From CAVSIS01 sp963814875 (GTDB lineage Bacteria; Acidobacteriota; Thermoanaerobaculia; Thermoanaerobaculales; Sulfomarinibacteraceae): a stretch of DNA of 64,000 bases. The notes below the pieces were generated by a model. That model searched no databases and was not told the DNA's origin. It saw only the letters and a program-made list of their open reading frames with translations. This document shows positions 18,632-27,718 of this stretch, in pieces; positions within the stretch are counted from its first letter, which is position 1, and every line of letters begins with the position of its first letter. The position numbers were made by a program, and so were the translations under genes. The stretch lies in NCBI GenBank assembly GCA_963814875.1, contig CAWFFJ010000018.1:186001-250000 (forward strand). Reading direction: 5' to 3'.

Positions 18632-19324
18632 CTACCGGGCCAACCGGTAGCCCCGCCCGTGAACCGTCAGGATCAGCTCCGGGTGGGAGGGGTTGCGCTC
18701 CAGCTTGGAGCGGAGCGCCGCCACGTGGACGTCGACTGTTCGGGTCGAGGGCGTGGCGTCGTACCCCCAGACTTCGTCCAGCAGGCGGTCGCGCGAGAGG
18801 ACCTCCCCTGGGTGCTCGACGAGGTATCGCAGCAGCTTGAACTCGAGCGCCGACAGCGAAACCTCCTCGCCGGCCCGAGTCACCACCGAGCGCCTCAGGT
18901 CAATGCGGACCTCGCCCAGCACGACGGTGTCCGGGCTTCCCGACATCGGATCGCGAGAGCGGCGCAGCAGGGCGTCCATTCGAGCGAGCAGCTCCATCAT
19001 GTCGAACGGCTTGGTCACGTAGTCGTCGGCGCCGAGGCGCAGGCCGACGATCTTGTCGACCACCTCGCTGCGCGCCGTGAGCATGAGGATCGGCACACCG
19101 AGGCCCCTCTGGCGTAGCTCGCGGCAGACCTCAAAGCCGTCGCGACCGGGCAGCATGACGTCCAGCAGCACGAGGTCGAACGGCTCCCGCAGAGCCAATG
19201 CGACCGCCGTCTCGGCCTCCCCGGCGGTCGCCACCTGCCAACCCTCCGAGCTCAACCGATCGCGGAGAGTCCGTACCAGGCTCGGCTCGTCCTCGACGAG
19301 CAGCACACGTCGTTCGGAGGTCAC
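18632..19324 (-). CDS. OmpR/PhoB-family response regulator
   Basis: 230 residues. The receiver domain (1-120) has acidic pocket Asp12, phospho-acceptor Asp55 in LLDVMLPG and Lys in VTKPFDM. A winged-helix DNA-binding domain (about 135-230) ends with the family pattern TRTVDVHVAALRSKLE and LTVHGRGYRL. It starts at GTG, and the GTGA overlaps the kinase stop by four bases, so the pair is translated together. The likely targets include the downstream Spy-like gene. Confidence 0.96.
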   Translation of the reverse strand: MTSERRVLLVEDEPSLVRTLRDRLSSEGWQVATAGEAETAVALALREPFDLVLLDVMLPGRDGFEVCRELRQRGLGVPILMLTARSEVVDKIVGLRLGADDYVTKPFDMMELLARMDALLRRSRDPMSGSPDTVVLGEVRIDLRRSVVTRAGEEVSLSALEFKLLRYLVEHPGEVLSRDRLLDEVWGYDATPSTRTVDVHVAALRSKLERNPSHPELILTVHGRGYRLAR

Positions 19325-21105
19325 GGTGCTCTGACCCTCACTGCTCCAGGCTCTTCCTCGCCCGAGGCGGAGTCGGCCGCTGCCTGAGCAGCCGGCAGCC
19401 AGAGCGTGACGGAGGTCCCGGAGCGGTCGCTTTCGAGCTTGATCCCTCCCGCGTGCTGCTCGACCACGTGACGGACCACTGCCAGGCCGAGCCCGCTACC
19501 CGACGCCCTCACGGATCCCGCCTCGCGCCCCCTGACGAAGGGTTCGAACACGCTGGACTGCTCACCACGCGGAATACCGGGACCGCGATCTGCCACCGTG
19601 ATCGCTACTCCAGCCCTGCTCGCGCGTGGCACTGCCGTCGCAGTCACCCCGACCCAGCCACCGCTCGAGCCGTAGGTCGCTGCGTTGTGGATCAGGTTGT
19701 GGAGTGCTCGCCTCAGCGCCGAGCGCTCGCCGAGAATCGGTGGCACGTCGCTGGCGAGATCGACCTCGACCTCGACACCAGATTCGTCGAGGGTCCACTG
19801 GCAGTCCTCGAGCGCCCCGTGGACGACCTCCGCAACCGTCACAGGGCCCAGCACCGGATCCCGACGTCCCCCCTGGAGGCCGGCGATCTCGAGCAGCTCG
19901 GTCACCATCTCGGAAAGGCGTCGGCCCTCACGATTGACCAGCTCCCCGTACTCACGGACACTCGGCTCGTCGCTCACGATGCCGTCGGCGAGGTTCTCCC
20001 CTGCCGAGCGGATCGCCGCCAGCGGGGTTTTCAGCTCGTGCGTCACTCCGGCGACGAAGTCGACCTGCTGGCGCGCCATACCTCGCGCGCGACGGGTCGC
20101 CAGCAGCGACATGGCAAAGCTTCCGGCGAGCAGCACCAGGACCGCTGACGCGACCGCCAGGTTGCGCGTGCGGGCTGCCTCCACGGCAGCGTCGAGAGAG
20201 CCGGCTCGGTGGGCGACGTCCACGACCCAGAACGGCTCTGCCTGTGCCAGAAGCCCGTCGCGGGCCGCACCTGCCCGCTGCCCGCCATGCCACGCCGGTC
20301 CGTCCCCGACCATCGAAGCGCCCCGAGGCCGGCGGCGCCCGCCCATCCCCATCGCAGTGGCAGGCATCTGAATGGGCACCTCGATCTCGGCCGATCCGGA
20401 CCAGTCGATCGCCGGATCGGATGCCCACACCAGGTGGCGGTCTTGCGGGGAAGCATCGAGCAGCGCGACCGCGCCTTCGAGTCCGCCGGCCCCCCCGAAC
20501 CAGCGGTCCGCAAGCTCCGGCAGCACCTGGTCGAACATGACTCCGTGGTCGAGTCGGATCACGACGACGGGCGCGAGGTTTTCGACCCCCGGCGATCCGC
20601 CTGCGCCCCTCATCATTCTCCCGCCGATGGGCTGGACGAGCGCCGCCAGATCCCTCTCGAGGCGCAGCGGGTGACCTGCGGCGACCTGTGCGAGCAGCGT
20701 CCGTTCGGCCTCGCCCGAAGCTACGGGGCCGAACTCGCCTCGCGAGGGATCCAGGCGGACGACCCGTTCCGCGGAGCCGTCCCTCGAGAGGTAGACAATC
20801 GACACGTCACGGACCAGCTGGGGCTCCCGAGCATCCTCCGAGTACTGGCGCCAGCGAGCCACGAGGCGATCCTCGACAGCGTCGGGCGCGGCGCCTGCCG
20901 GTACCCGAAAGGCCTCTCGAACCGCTGCGATTCGGGTCGCCAGGTCAAAGCCGAAACGTCGCGCGGCCTCTGTAAGGTGGCTCCGTGCGCGCTCTCTCTC
21001 GGCGTGGCTCACCTCGTCGATCCATCGGTACTGGAGCATCGCCAGTACACCGAGGAGGACGGCCGGGACGATCACGGCGGCCGCGGAGCGCAGCTCGGCT
21101 CGCAT
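19321..21105 (-). CDS. Sensor histidine kinase
   Basis: 594 residues. One membrane segment near residues 8-25, then a periplasmic sensor region of about 280 residues with a Met/Gly/Arg-rich loop (QMPATAMGMGGRRRPRG). A second membrane segment lies near 320-340, then HisKA with the phospho-accepting His356 in VTHELKTPLAAIRS. The HATPase domain shows the N box (LHNLIHNAA), G1 (DRGPGIP) and G2 (GSGLGLAVV). It phosphorylates the overlapping OmpR-type regulator. The periplasmic domain is not recognised. Its Met-rich loop and the Spy-like neighbour suggest sensing of metal or misfolded proteins. Confidence 0.95.
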   Translation of the reverse strand: MRAELRSAAAVIVPAVLLGVLAMLQYRWIDEVSHAERERARSHLTEAARRFGFDLATRIAAVREAFRVPAGAAPDAVEDRLVARWRQYSEDAREPQLVRDVSIVYLSRDGSAERVVRLDPSRGEFGPVASGEAERTLLAQVAAGHPLRLERDLAALVQPIGGRMMRGAGGSPGVENLAPVVVIRLDHGVMFDQVLPELADRWFGGAGGLEGAVALLDASPQDRHLVWASDPAIDWSGSAEIEVPIQMPATAMGMGGRRRPRGASMVGDGPAWHGGQRAGAARDGLLAQAEPFWVVDVAHRAGSLDAAVEAARTRNLAVASAVLVLLAGSFAMSLLATRRARGMARQQVDFVAGVTHELKTPLAAIRSAGENLADGIVSDEPSVREYGELVNREGRRLSEMVTELLEIAGLQGGRRDPVLGPVTVAEVVHGALEDCQWTLDESGVEVEVDLASDVPPILGERSALRRALHNLIHNAATYGSSGGWVGVTATAVPRASRAGVAITVADRGPGIPRGEQSSVFEPFVRGREAGSVRASGSGLGLAVVRHVVEQHAGGIKLESDRSGTSVTLWLPAAQAAADSASGEEEPGAVRVRAP

Positions 21106-21214
21106 TCATGCGATGGTACCAGCGGTGTGCCCGACGTCCATCCGCTTCTTTACACCGGTTACATGAGCGTGGGGGCTGGGAGCATAGATGGTGGGTTCCG
21201 GAGCGCCGTGAACG

Positions 21215-22420
21215 CTACGAGTTCCACAGCCCCAGGCCGAGCGCGTTCGCGTGACGCAGGAGCGCGGCGTTGGTCGCGGCACAGACCTCGGCCCGCGGCC
21301 GACCGGGCTCGAAGTGGCTCCCAAGAACCTCGAGCCGACCCTGGCGGCGATCGGCTCGGAGATCGACCCGGGCAACCAGGGTATCGCCCGCGAGGACCGG
21401 GAGGCAGTAGTAGCCGTAGACCCTCTGGGACGCCGGTTTGAAGATCTCCAGGACCTGTTCGAAGCCGAACAGCAACCGCACGCGTGAACGGTCCCAGAGC
21501 ACCGGGTCGAATGGCGAGAGCAGCACCCCGCGATCCCGTCGGAAGCGGGCCCGTGCCAGGCTCGCCGCGAGCTCGAGATCGGCTGTGCGGACCCAGCCGT
21601 TCACATGTCGGCCGTTGTCGACGCTCACCGCGCACTCGCGGACGAGTCCGGCGTCGCGGAGGTCGTGAAGCGCCGCCACCACCGGGCGGGCCAACCCGCG
21701 CAGCCGCCAGGTGGCGACCAACGTGCCTGCGGTCGCCCAGCCGTGACCCTCGAGGCCTCGCAGCAGGAGGAGCCGCAGCGACTCGTCGACCTCCAGCGGC
21801 GCCGACCGAAGCGGCTCCGGAATCACGCGCTCGACAAGGTCCCAGGTGCGCTGAAAGCCCGTCCTCTGGCACACCGCGAGTGAGCCCGAGCTCCACAGCG
21901 CGCTCGCCATCTTCTTGATCTTGCCGACGTTCCACCAGCCACCGCCGCCGTCCCGGCGTGACTCGAGCTCGGAGGCACGCAGCGGACCCTCGCGGGCGAC
22001 GCGCTCCAACAATCGTCGAGCGAGGCCGGGATCGTCACCGATCAGATCTCCCCACCACGGGTGGGTGGCGAACTCCCGGCGCCGGAACTCGAACACTGGA
22101 TAGAGCTCGAGCGGAATCCAGCTCGCCTCGTGGCCCCAGTACTCGAACAGCGGCTCCCCGGGCGCGAGCAGGCTCTCCCCCAGGGCCGGGTCGAACCCTT
22201 CGAGACGGGACATCAGTACCAGGGTGTGGCTGCGCGCTCCGCTGACCGAAACCGTGTCCAGCTGGAGGTACCCGAACCGGCGGATCACGGCGTGGGCGGC
22301 GGCCCGCGAACCCCGGGGGTTTGCCGGCGCGCGCCGCGGCATCCCCGTCAACTCGGGCCGCACCAGCCCCGCGCGAACCAGTGCGAGCCGACGGGCCTCG
22401 GTGACCGAGAGGGTTTCCAC
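21215..22420 (-). CDS. YcaQ/AlkX-like DNA glycosylase (winged-helix)
   Basis: 401 residues of the HTH_42 / AlkZ-AlkX family, which unhooks DNA interstrand crosslinks or removes bulky alkylated bases. The Q-x-D motif (LQLDTVS) near residue 53 matches the YcaQ/AlkX subgroup rather than the QxQ of AlkZ. The block FEYWGHEASWIP and the late GYYCLPVLAGDTLVARVDLR segment are family hallmarks. The start codon is GTG with a poor ribosome site. It begins 9 bases after the gamma-glutamylcyclotransferase-like gene, so it is likely the last gene of that operon. Confidence 0.88.
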   Translation of the reverse strand: METLSVTEARRLALVRAGLVRPELTGMPRRAPANPRGSRAAAHAVIRRFGYLQLDTVSVSGARSHTLVLMSRLEGFDPALGESLLAPGEPLFEYWGHEASWIPLELYPVFEFRRREFATHPWWGDLIGDDPGLARRLLERVAREGPLRASELESRRDGGGGWWNVGKIKKMASALWSSGSLAVCQRTGFQRTWDLVERVIPEPLRSAPLEVDESLRLLLLRGLEGHGWATAGTLVATWRLRGLARPVVAALHDLRDAGLVRECAVSVDNGRHVNGWVRTADLELAASLARARFRRDRGVLLSPFDPVLWDRSRVRLLFGFEQVLEIFKPASQRVYGYYCLPVLAGDTLVARVDLRADRRQGRLEVLGSHFEPGRPRAEVCAATNAALLRHANALGLGLWNS

Positions 22421-22429
22421 GGCCGTCCG

Positions 22430-22825
22430 TCAGCCGCGCGCCAGCGTCCGCGCCGTCGGGAGGTACACGAATGCCGCCTCCTGCCGCTCGCCACCGCAGG
22501 TCCACACCTCGACCTCGACGCGCTCGTAGAGACCTTCGGCAACGCCTTCGTAGGCGTCGATCCGCTCGAGGTCGCGCCCGTCGAACCCACGGTGGATTCG
22601 TCCCACGACCACCTCTCCAGGAGCCGCGACCAGGACCGGCCAGTCGAAGCGAACGAGGGTCTCAACCCGGTATCCGACCAGGCTCGCCGGCTCGCTCGGG
22701 ACCGGATGCTCGACGAGCCGAACGAGAAACGTCGCGTCGAGCAAGGTACCGTAGGCGAAAATCGGGAGGGGCCGCAGGTCGGGCGCTTCGGCCCGGAGGA
22801 TGAGCCCACGTGCGGGTTTCGTCAT
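22430..22825 (-). CDS. Gamma-glutamylcyclotransferase-like (AIG2/GGCT fold) protein
   Basis: 131 residues. The family substrate-binding motif is FAYGTLLD, and the acidic catalytic residue is expected in RIDAYEGV. GGCT-fold proteins convert gamma-glutamyl amines or peptides to 5-oxoproline, though many members have uncertain substrates. The ATG 13 bases after the glycosyltransferase stop was preferred; an in-frame start 69 bases upstream would overlap that gene. GAAGAAG precedes the chosen start. Confidence 0.85.
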   Translation of the reverse strand: MTKPARGLILRAEAPDLRPLPIFAYGTLLDATFLVRLVEHPVPSEPASLVGYRVETLVRFDWPVLVAAPGEVVVGRIHRGFDGRDLERIDAYEGVAEGLYERVEVEVWTCGGERQEAAFVYLPTARTLARG

Positions 22826-22838
22826 GGCTTCTTCATTA

Positions 22839-23972
22839 TCACCCGGCAGCCCGGCTCGCTCCTCCCCCGCCGGCTGGGCTGGCAACCTGCTCATAGATTC
22901 GGTTCAGCGTCGGCTCGAGCCGGTCGCGGGCGAAGCTGTGCACGACCGCTGCGCGACCTTCTTCCCCCAGACGCCGCGCGTCGTCAGGCCTCCTCGCCAG
23001 GCGATCGACCGCCTGCGCCATCGCTGCGACGTCGCCGGCCGCCGCGCGCACGCACCCGGCCCTTGACCACTCGCGCGTACCGCCGACGTCCGCGACGACC
23101 ACCGGAACGCCTCTGGCGAGTACCTCGAGACCGACCATCCCGAACGGTTCCTGCCACCTCGCCGGCAGGAGCAGTGCACGAGTCCGATCCAGCACCTCCT
23201 GCATGCCGCGGGATCCCAGCCAACCGAGACGGCGAGCGCCCGCGAGCCGGACCGCCAACGGACCCTCCCCGGCCACCTCGAGAGGAAGCGGGGCCCCCGC
23301 GGCCCGCCACGCCCGCCACGCGTCGAGCGGCGCCTTGTGCCGGACCAGACGCCCGGCCAGCAGGAAGACGCTGCCCGTACCGGGTCGCGCTTGCCCGTCC
23401 TCCACCCAGGGCGGCACCACCTCGGCACCCGCACAACCAACCGCTGCAAGCTCGTCGCGCATGTAGGCCGACAGCACGATCAGCCGTGCGCCGTGCAGCG
23501 CGTGGCAACGCGCCCAGGTCAGCGCAAGCGTTCGCATCCGGTACCTCGGGTCGACGAGACACGCCCGGCACACCTCCTCACCCATCACCTGACGGCAGCG
23601 ACTTCCGTCCGGCAAAGTCTTCCCCGCAGCCGGGCAGAACATTCGATGATCCTGCACGGTCACGACCGCACGGCCGGTTGCAGCAGCCGTCGACAGCACC
23701 ACCGGGTTCAACACGTTCTGGAGGTGGATGACATCGGCGGCCGCGAGCAGCTCACGCAGGCCGCTCAGGCGCGAGGTGCTCGCCACCCGTGCGGCGAGTC
23801 CTCGGAGCCGTACCGCCTCGACACCGGCTGGAAGCGGGCAGCCCTGCTCGGCGCGACCGAAGCCCATCGTCACCCGCGCCCCCGCCGCCACCGACGCGGC
23901 GACGACCTGACGAAGGTGCAGGTCGGCCCCTCCGCGCAGCGACAGCCGGTCAGTCAGGTACAGGATCCGCAC
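22839..23972 (-). CDS. Glycosyltransferase, GT4-type
   Basis: 377 residues with a GT-B fold. The N-terminal Rossmann begins RILYLTDRLSLRGGADLH; the donor-binding half contains FLLAGRLVRHKAP, the E-x7-E-like block (PARWQEPFGMVGLEVLARG) and GVPVVVADVGGTREW. It probably transfers a sugar to a lipid or polysaccharide acceptor at the cytoplasmic face of the membrane. A four-Cys cluster (residues about 130-160: FCPAAGK, CRQVMGEEVCRACL) is typical of one GT4 subgroup and may bind metal. The GTG start was chosen because the upstream ATG lies beyond the perfect hairpin that ends the preceding M4 gene. Confidence 0.87.
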   Translation of the reverse strand: MRILYLTDRLSLRGGADLHLRQVVAASVAAGARVTMGFGRAEQGCPLPAGVEAVRLRGLAARVASTSRLSGLRELLAAADVIHLQNVLNPVVLSTAAATGRAVVTVQDHRMFCPAAGKTLPDGSRCRQVMGEEVCRACLVDPRYRMRTLALTWARCHALHGARLIVLSAYMRDELAAVGCAGAEVVPPWVEDGQARPGTGSVFLLAGRLVRHKAPLDAWRAWRAAGAPLPLEVAGEGPLAVRLAGARRLGWLGSRGMQEVLDRTRALLLPARWQEPFGMVGLEVLARGVPVVVADVGGTREWSRAGCVRAAAGDVAAMAQAVDRLARRPDDARRLGEEGRAAVVHSFARDRLEPTLNRIYEQVASPAGGGGASRAAG

Positions 23973-24011
23973 GGACGTGATGGTAGCGCGCCCTGCACTG
24001 CGTCTCCTGGA

Positions 24012-24045
24012 CGAGAAGGGGCCCGCCCGGAGACCGGGCGGGCCC
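24012..24045 (-). terminator. Terminator after the M4 protease gene
   Basis: Perfect 12-bp arms (GGGCCCGCCCGG / CCGGGCGGGCCC) with a 3-base loop, read on the minus strand and followed by CTTCTCG. Its position excludes the farther start codon for the glycosyltransferase. Confidence 0.8.
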
Positions 24046-24069
24046 TCCAATCACGTCCTAGATCGAGCG

Positions 24070-26553
24070 CTACGGAGTCTTCAGCCACACGGAGTAGCTG
24101 CCGCTCCCGCTGTACGAGGTCACTCTCCAGTAGTAGTAGCCGGAGGTCCCGTTGTAGGCGATGTGCTCGGACGAGCTGCTGCTCGTCGAGCTCGCCACGC
24201 GGCTCCAACGGGATCCTGACCACTTATAGAGATAGAGGTCGAAGTCGGTCCCCGCCGGGCCCTCGAGCCAGCCCTCGTGGGTGCCGGACGACCCGACGTA
24301 GTAGTAGGTGCCGTTGGGCTGCACGTCGGCGTCGCCGGCGCCGCTCAGGCTGCCGGTGTACTCGGTGCAGCTGGTGCACGGTGCACCTCCGCCCGACGGC
24401 GCGGTCACGGTGACCGACTTGGTGGCGCTGGCGGTGGCGCCGTCGTCGTCCGTCACCGTCAGCTTGACGCTGTAGGTGCCGCCCGCCGCGTAGGTGTGCG
24501 ACGGGTTGCGGGTGGTCGAGCTTGCGCCGTCGCCAAATGTCCAGCTCCACGCGACAACGCTGCCGTCCGAGTCGCTCGAGGTGTCGGTGAAGGTCGCTGC
24601 GAGGTCGGCAGTGCTGAATGTGAAGTTGGCGGTCGGCGGCGTGTTGGGCGTCCCGCTCTGGTAGCTGCCGCTGAGGCTCACGCCCGAGTACGTCGAGTAC
24701 GCCCGCAACATCACGAACCAGTCGCCGGTTGACGGTGAGGCGAAAGAGCAGCTTTCGCTGTTGCCGTTCTTGTAGGGCCGGCAATCGTAGGCCGAGGTGG
24801 TCGGCATGCTGCCGTAACGCACGTAGAGATCACAGTCGCCGGAGCCGCCGGAGATGGCAAACACGAGGTTGCTCGAGCCGGAGGGTACCGCGAGCTTGTA
24901 ATAGGCCTCGGCCCCGGTCGAGCCCGACAGGTTGCCGACCGGTACTCCGTTCGACAGCACGGTGATGCTCACGGCGCCACCGGGGGCACCGACCGCGTCC
25001 CACGCCGCCTGGACGGCGTTGATCTCGGTCTGGCCGTAGAGGTCCTGGGCCGCCTGGGCGGTCGCGTTGCGGGCGCCCTGGAAGTTGGTCGACGAGGTCA
25101 TGTAGACGGTCAGCGCGCGATAGAAGATCTGCTCGGCCTTGGTGATCCCGATTCCGGGCACGTTCACCGTGGTCTTGCCGCGCGGGTGGGTGCCGCCCTG
25201 GACGAGCAGGACGTAGGCGAGGTTGGCGATGCCCGAGTTGCCGTGCACGCCGCAGTAGTCGTTGTTCTGGGTCGGAGTGCAGGGGTCCGGGTAGAGCCGC
25301 TCGGGCCAGTAGTCGGCCGAGTAGCCGTCGGCGGTCGGGTTGTTCATGTAACGCAGCGCGTCGCCGGAGGTTGAAGGCGTGTAGATGTCCTCTCCGAGCT
25401 TCCAGCTGTTGGAGCTGATGCCGCCATCGCTGTAGATCTCGGTCGACGCGCCCAGAATGTCCGACATCGCTTCGTTGAGCGCGCCGGACTCCTTCTGGTA
25501 GGTCAGATTGGCGGTCGTATCGGTCACCGCGTGGGTCAGCTCGTGGGCGACCACGTCGAGGGCTCCGGACAGCGGGCTGAACGTGCTGCCGTCGCCGTCG
25601 CCGTAGACCATCTGCGAACCGTTCCAGTAGGCGTTGTTGTAGCTCGAGCCGTAGTGCACGGTCGAGGTGAGGGTCGCACCGCTGTTGTTGTACGAATCGC
25701 GTCCGAACTTCTGCCAATAGTAGTTGTAGGTCGTGCCGGAGTTGGTGTACGCGTCCATTGCAACGCCGTCGCCCGACGAGCCGCCCTCGTTGAACAGGAG
25801 CGACCCCGGCAGCGAGGTGCCGTTGTTGGCGGTGTAGATCTTGCGGTACAGACTGGTCTGGATCAGCGGGTGGATGGTCGCGAAGCGCCCGTCCATGGCG
25901 TCGGCGAAGACGATGTCGCGCGCCTCGCCGATCGGACCCATCGAGGTGACCTCGGCGCTCCAGGCCATACGGACCCGACCCGCCGTATCCACGACGTACA
26001 CGAGTGCGGGCTCGCCGAGAACCGTTCCTCGGATTCCAATCTCCTCGAGTGCCCGCCCCAGGGCCTTGTCGGCATCGACCTCTGGCCGCTCGGGCAGACC
26101 CGCCACCGAGACCATCGTGCCGGTGATGGCGAGCACTTCGCCGGTCGCGCGGCCGGCGTGGAGGACGACGTCCGATCCGATCACCGGAAGGCCGCGATGG
26201 GACTGCTGCATCCTGACGTGGATTTGACCGATCGCATCTTCGTCGGTGGCGAGAACTCCCCACATCTCGCGGCCCGACAGCCGGTACACACCGGCCATCG
26301 AGCCCAGGAAGCGCGGCGCAGACGCCTCGATCGGCCCGCCTTCGAGGCGCCCGAGACGCCCCGCAAGGAAGTCGGGCCTGCCCTGGCTGTCGAACGAGGC
26401 CACCTGGACCTCCGGCAGTCCGGCGATCGCAGCGATCTGCGCTGCGGTCGGTGCCACCCGCCCTGAGGTGCCGGCCTGGTCCGCCGCACCCGCCACGAGC
26501 GGAACGGCCATTGTGAGACAGAGACAGAGAACGAGTAGACGACTCTTGGCCAC
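24070..26553 (-). CDS. Secreted M4 (thermolysin-like) metalloprotease with PPC and PKD domains
   Basis: 827 residues. Signal peptide, then an FTP/PepSY-type propeptide (about 30-220), then the M4 catalytic domain with zinc ligands His337 and His341 in HELTH and Glu361 in ALNEAMSD. The C-terminal part holds a PPC domain (about 530-640), a PKD domain (about 645-725, WSWTFGDG) and a second PPC-like domain to the end. It digests extracellular protein; PPC and PKD domains commonly aid secretion or substrate binding. GTG was chosen as start because AAGGAGG lies upstream and the signal follows at once; an ATG 39 bases earlier is possible. Confidence 0.92.
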   Translation of the reverse strand: MAKSRLLVLCLCLTMAVPLVAGAADQAGTSGRVAPTAAQIAAIAGLPEVQVASFDSQGRPDFLAGRLGRLEGGPIEASAPRFLGSMAGVYRLSGREMWGVLATDEDAIGQIHVRMQQSHRGLPVIGSDVVLHAGRATGEVLAITGTMVSVAGLPERPEVDADKALGRALEEIGIRGTVLGEPALVYVVDTAGRVRMAWSAEVTSMGPIGEARDIVFADAMDGRFATIHPLIQTSLYRKIYTANNGTSLPGSLLFNEGGSSGDGVAMDAYTNSGTTYNYYWQKFGRDSYNNSGATLTSTVHYGSSYNNAYWNGSQMVYGDGDGSTFSPLSGALDVVAHELTHAVTDTTANLTYQKESGALNEAMSDILGASTEIYSDGGISSNSWKLGEDIYTPSTSGDALRYMNNPTADGYSADYWPERLYPDPCTPTQNNDYCGVHGNSGIANLAYVLLVQGGTHPRGKTTVNVPGIGITKAEQIFYRALTVYMTSSTNFQGARNATAQAAQDLYGQTEINAVQAAWDAVGAPGGAVSITVLSNGVPVGNLSGSTGAEAYYKLAVPSGSSNLVFAISGGSGDCDLYVRYGSMPTTSAYDCRPYKNGNSESCSFASPSTGDWFVMLRAYSTYSGVSLSGSYQSGTPNTPPTANFTFSTADLAATFTDTSSDSDGSVVAWSWTFGDGASSTTRNPSHTYAAGGTYSVKLTVTDDDGATASATKSVTVTAPSGGGAPCTSCTEYTGSLSGAGDADVQPNGTYYYVGSSGTHEGWLEGPAGTDFDLYLYKWSGSRWSRVASSTSSSSSEHIAYNGTSGYYYWRVTSYSGSGSYSVWLKTP

Positions 26554-26646
26554 GATCTCTCTCCTCCTTCGCGTCTGGCGGTCACGGGGCATCCGTACCG
26601 CCGCTTGTGGACCCTGGGACCCTAGAGAATGGAAACGATGGAGAAA

Positions 26647-26676
26647 GGGATACCACGCCCAAAAAGGAGCCGTCAA
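26647..26676 (-). promoter_or_regulatory. Possible promoter of the M4 protease gene
   Basis: On the minus strand TTGACG and TATCCC are 18 bases apart, about 94 bases before the GTG start. The -35 match is good and the -10 match mediocre. Confidence 0.3.
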
Positions 26677-26948
26677 GGGCAGTTTGAAGAGAGATCCGGA
26701 GGCGGCGAGCGAGCTCGGAACTCAAAACTCTCAGGTATAAGGACTATATTCATGAGTTCCTCGCAGAAACAAATCGCGCAAGAACCCTCAACCTTCTCCT
26801 GTCTTTCAACCAACTATTACATAACTATGACAACAGATCTCGCCTGCACTCTCCACCGCCTCACGTGACGAGGGCGCCGAGGTGCCTGTCAGCGCGAAGT
26901 CATTGGGGGGCGAGGCGCCGACTCGTATGCGGACATACGTTACAGGCG

Positions 26949-27117
26949 CTGGAGGCCCGGCCGGGAACCCCCCGCGAAGCGAGAATCGCGAGGTGGCGTG
27001 AGATGTGGCGCCGGAAGGGCGCAGATGTAGTCCTTCTACTTCAAGAACTTCCGGCGCAGCAGATTGCACCTCTGTCGCGATTCGCAGTCGTGAGGAGGTT
27101 TCCGACCGGGCCTCGAG
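26949..27117 (-). repeat. 169-bp inverted-repeat element, copy 1
   Basis: The reverse complement matches the copies at 33717 and 47461 over the whole length without visible gaps. Ends are inverted repeats of about 17 bp (GGCCCGGCCGGGAACC type). An inner stem pairs GCGCCGGAAG with CTTCCGGCGC. The flanking tetramers are CTGG and CGAG where the other copies have CTAG, so this copy appears the most diverged at its edges. No transposase is encoded. Confidence 0.85.
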
Positions 27118-27472
27118 GTCGCGAAAGGGCCGGCGATGGCTGGTACTTCGGTGCCCGTAGCCGGAAGGTGGTGAGAAGTGCCGGCCGGGTAGGCACGGCG
27201 GGCCAGCGACCCTGAACGCCGCCAGCCGAACTAGACAGGGATGAGCACCGACCAATTGGATCCGTCAGTGCAGGCATTCCGCGGTGGAAGACCGGAGACT
27301 CCCGTCGTCCGATCAGTGGCTCGTGCCGAGGGCGAACCGCAGGGCGCGCTTGAGCTCCGGCACTAAGGGAAGCGAGCCAGTGAGCGCCGCTCCCGTTCGC
27401 CCGCACGCCGTAAGCGCAGGCCAGGGTAGCGGCCTGCCACCAACCCCGGGCGAGCGAGCCCGCCACAACGCG

Positions 27473-27508
27473 CGCAAGGGAAGGGGAAGGGAGGGGGGGA
27501 GGGGGGAG
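27473..27508 (+). repeat. G-rich polypurine tract
   Basis: About 35 bases with five or more runs of three to eight G separated by one or two A, ending in gggggg agcc. It could form a G-quadruplex or triplex. It is 210 bases upstream of the thioesterase start. Confidence 0.5.
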
Positions 27509-27718
27509 CCACACACCCAATGCACCGTGCGATTCCACGCCACCACGGTCCTTCCGCCCGGCTCACGCGTGAGGCCATTGCCATCATGGCGAGATCCTAC
27601 GAGATCTGGCCGCTCGGGTTGCGTTCGGAACACGGCGCTGGGTCACCGCAGAGCTCAGAGTCGGTCCACCCTGCACGGCGAACCCCGATCGGGGTACCCT
27701 GGCATCTCGGAGGGCCTG

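Larger units (their letters stand above)
26554..27718. other. 1.1-kb intergenic region with repeat, AT-rich and G-rich patches
   Basis: No convincing gene. It holds a candidate promoter for the M4 gene, an unusually AT-rich patch (about 26715-26850), one copy of the 169-bp element and a polypurine G-run tract. Open frames inside are short and have arginine-rich, shadow-like composition. Confidence 0.6.

Noticed and set aside
26752..26868. Short ORF (MSSSQKQIAQEPSTF start) in the AT-rich patch
   Set aside because: 38 codons, no ribosome site, no domain; probably chance in AT-rich regulatory DNA.
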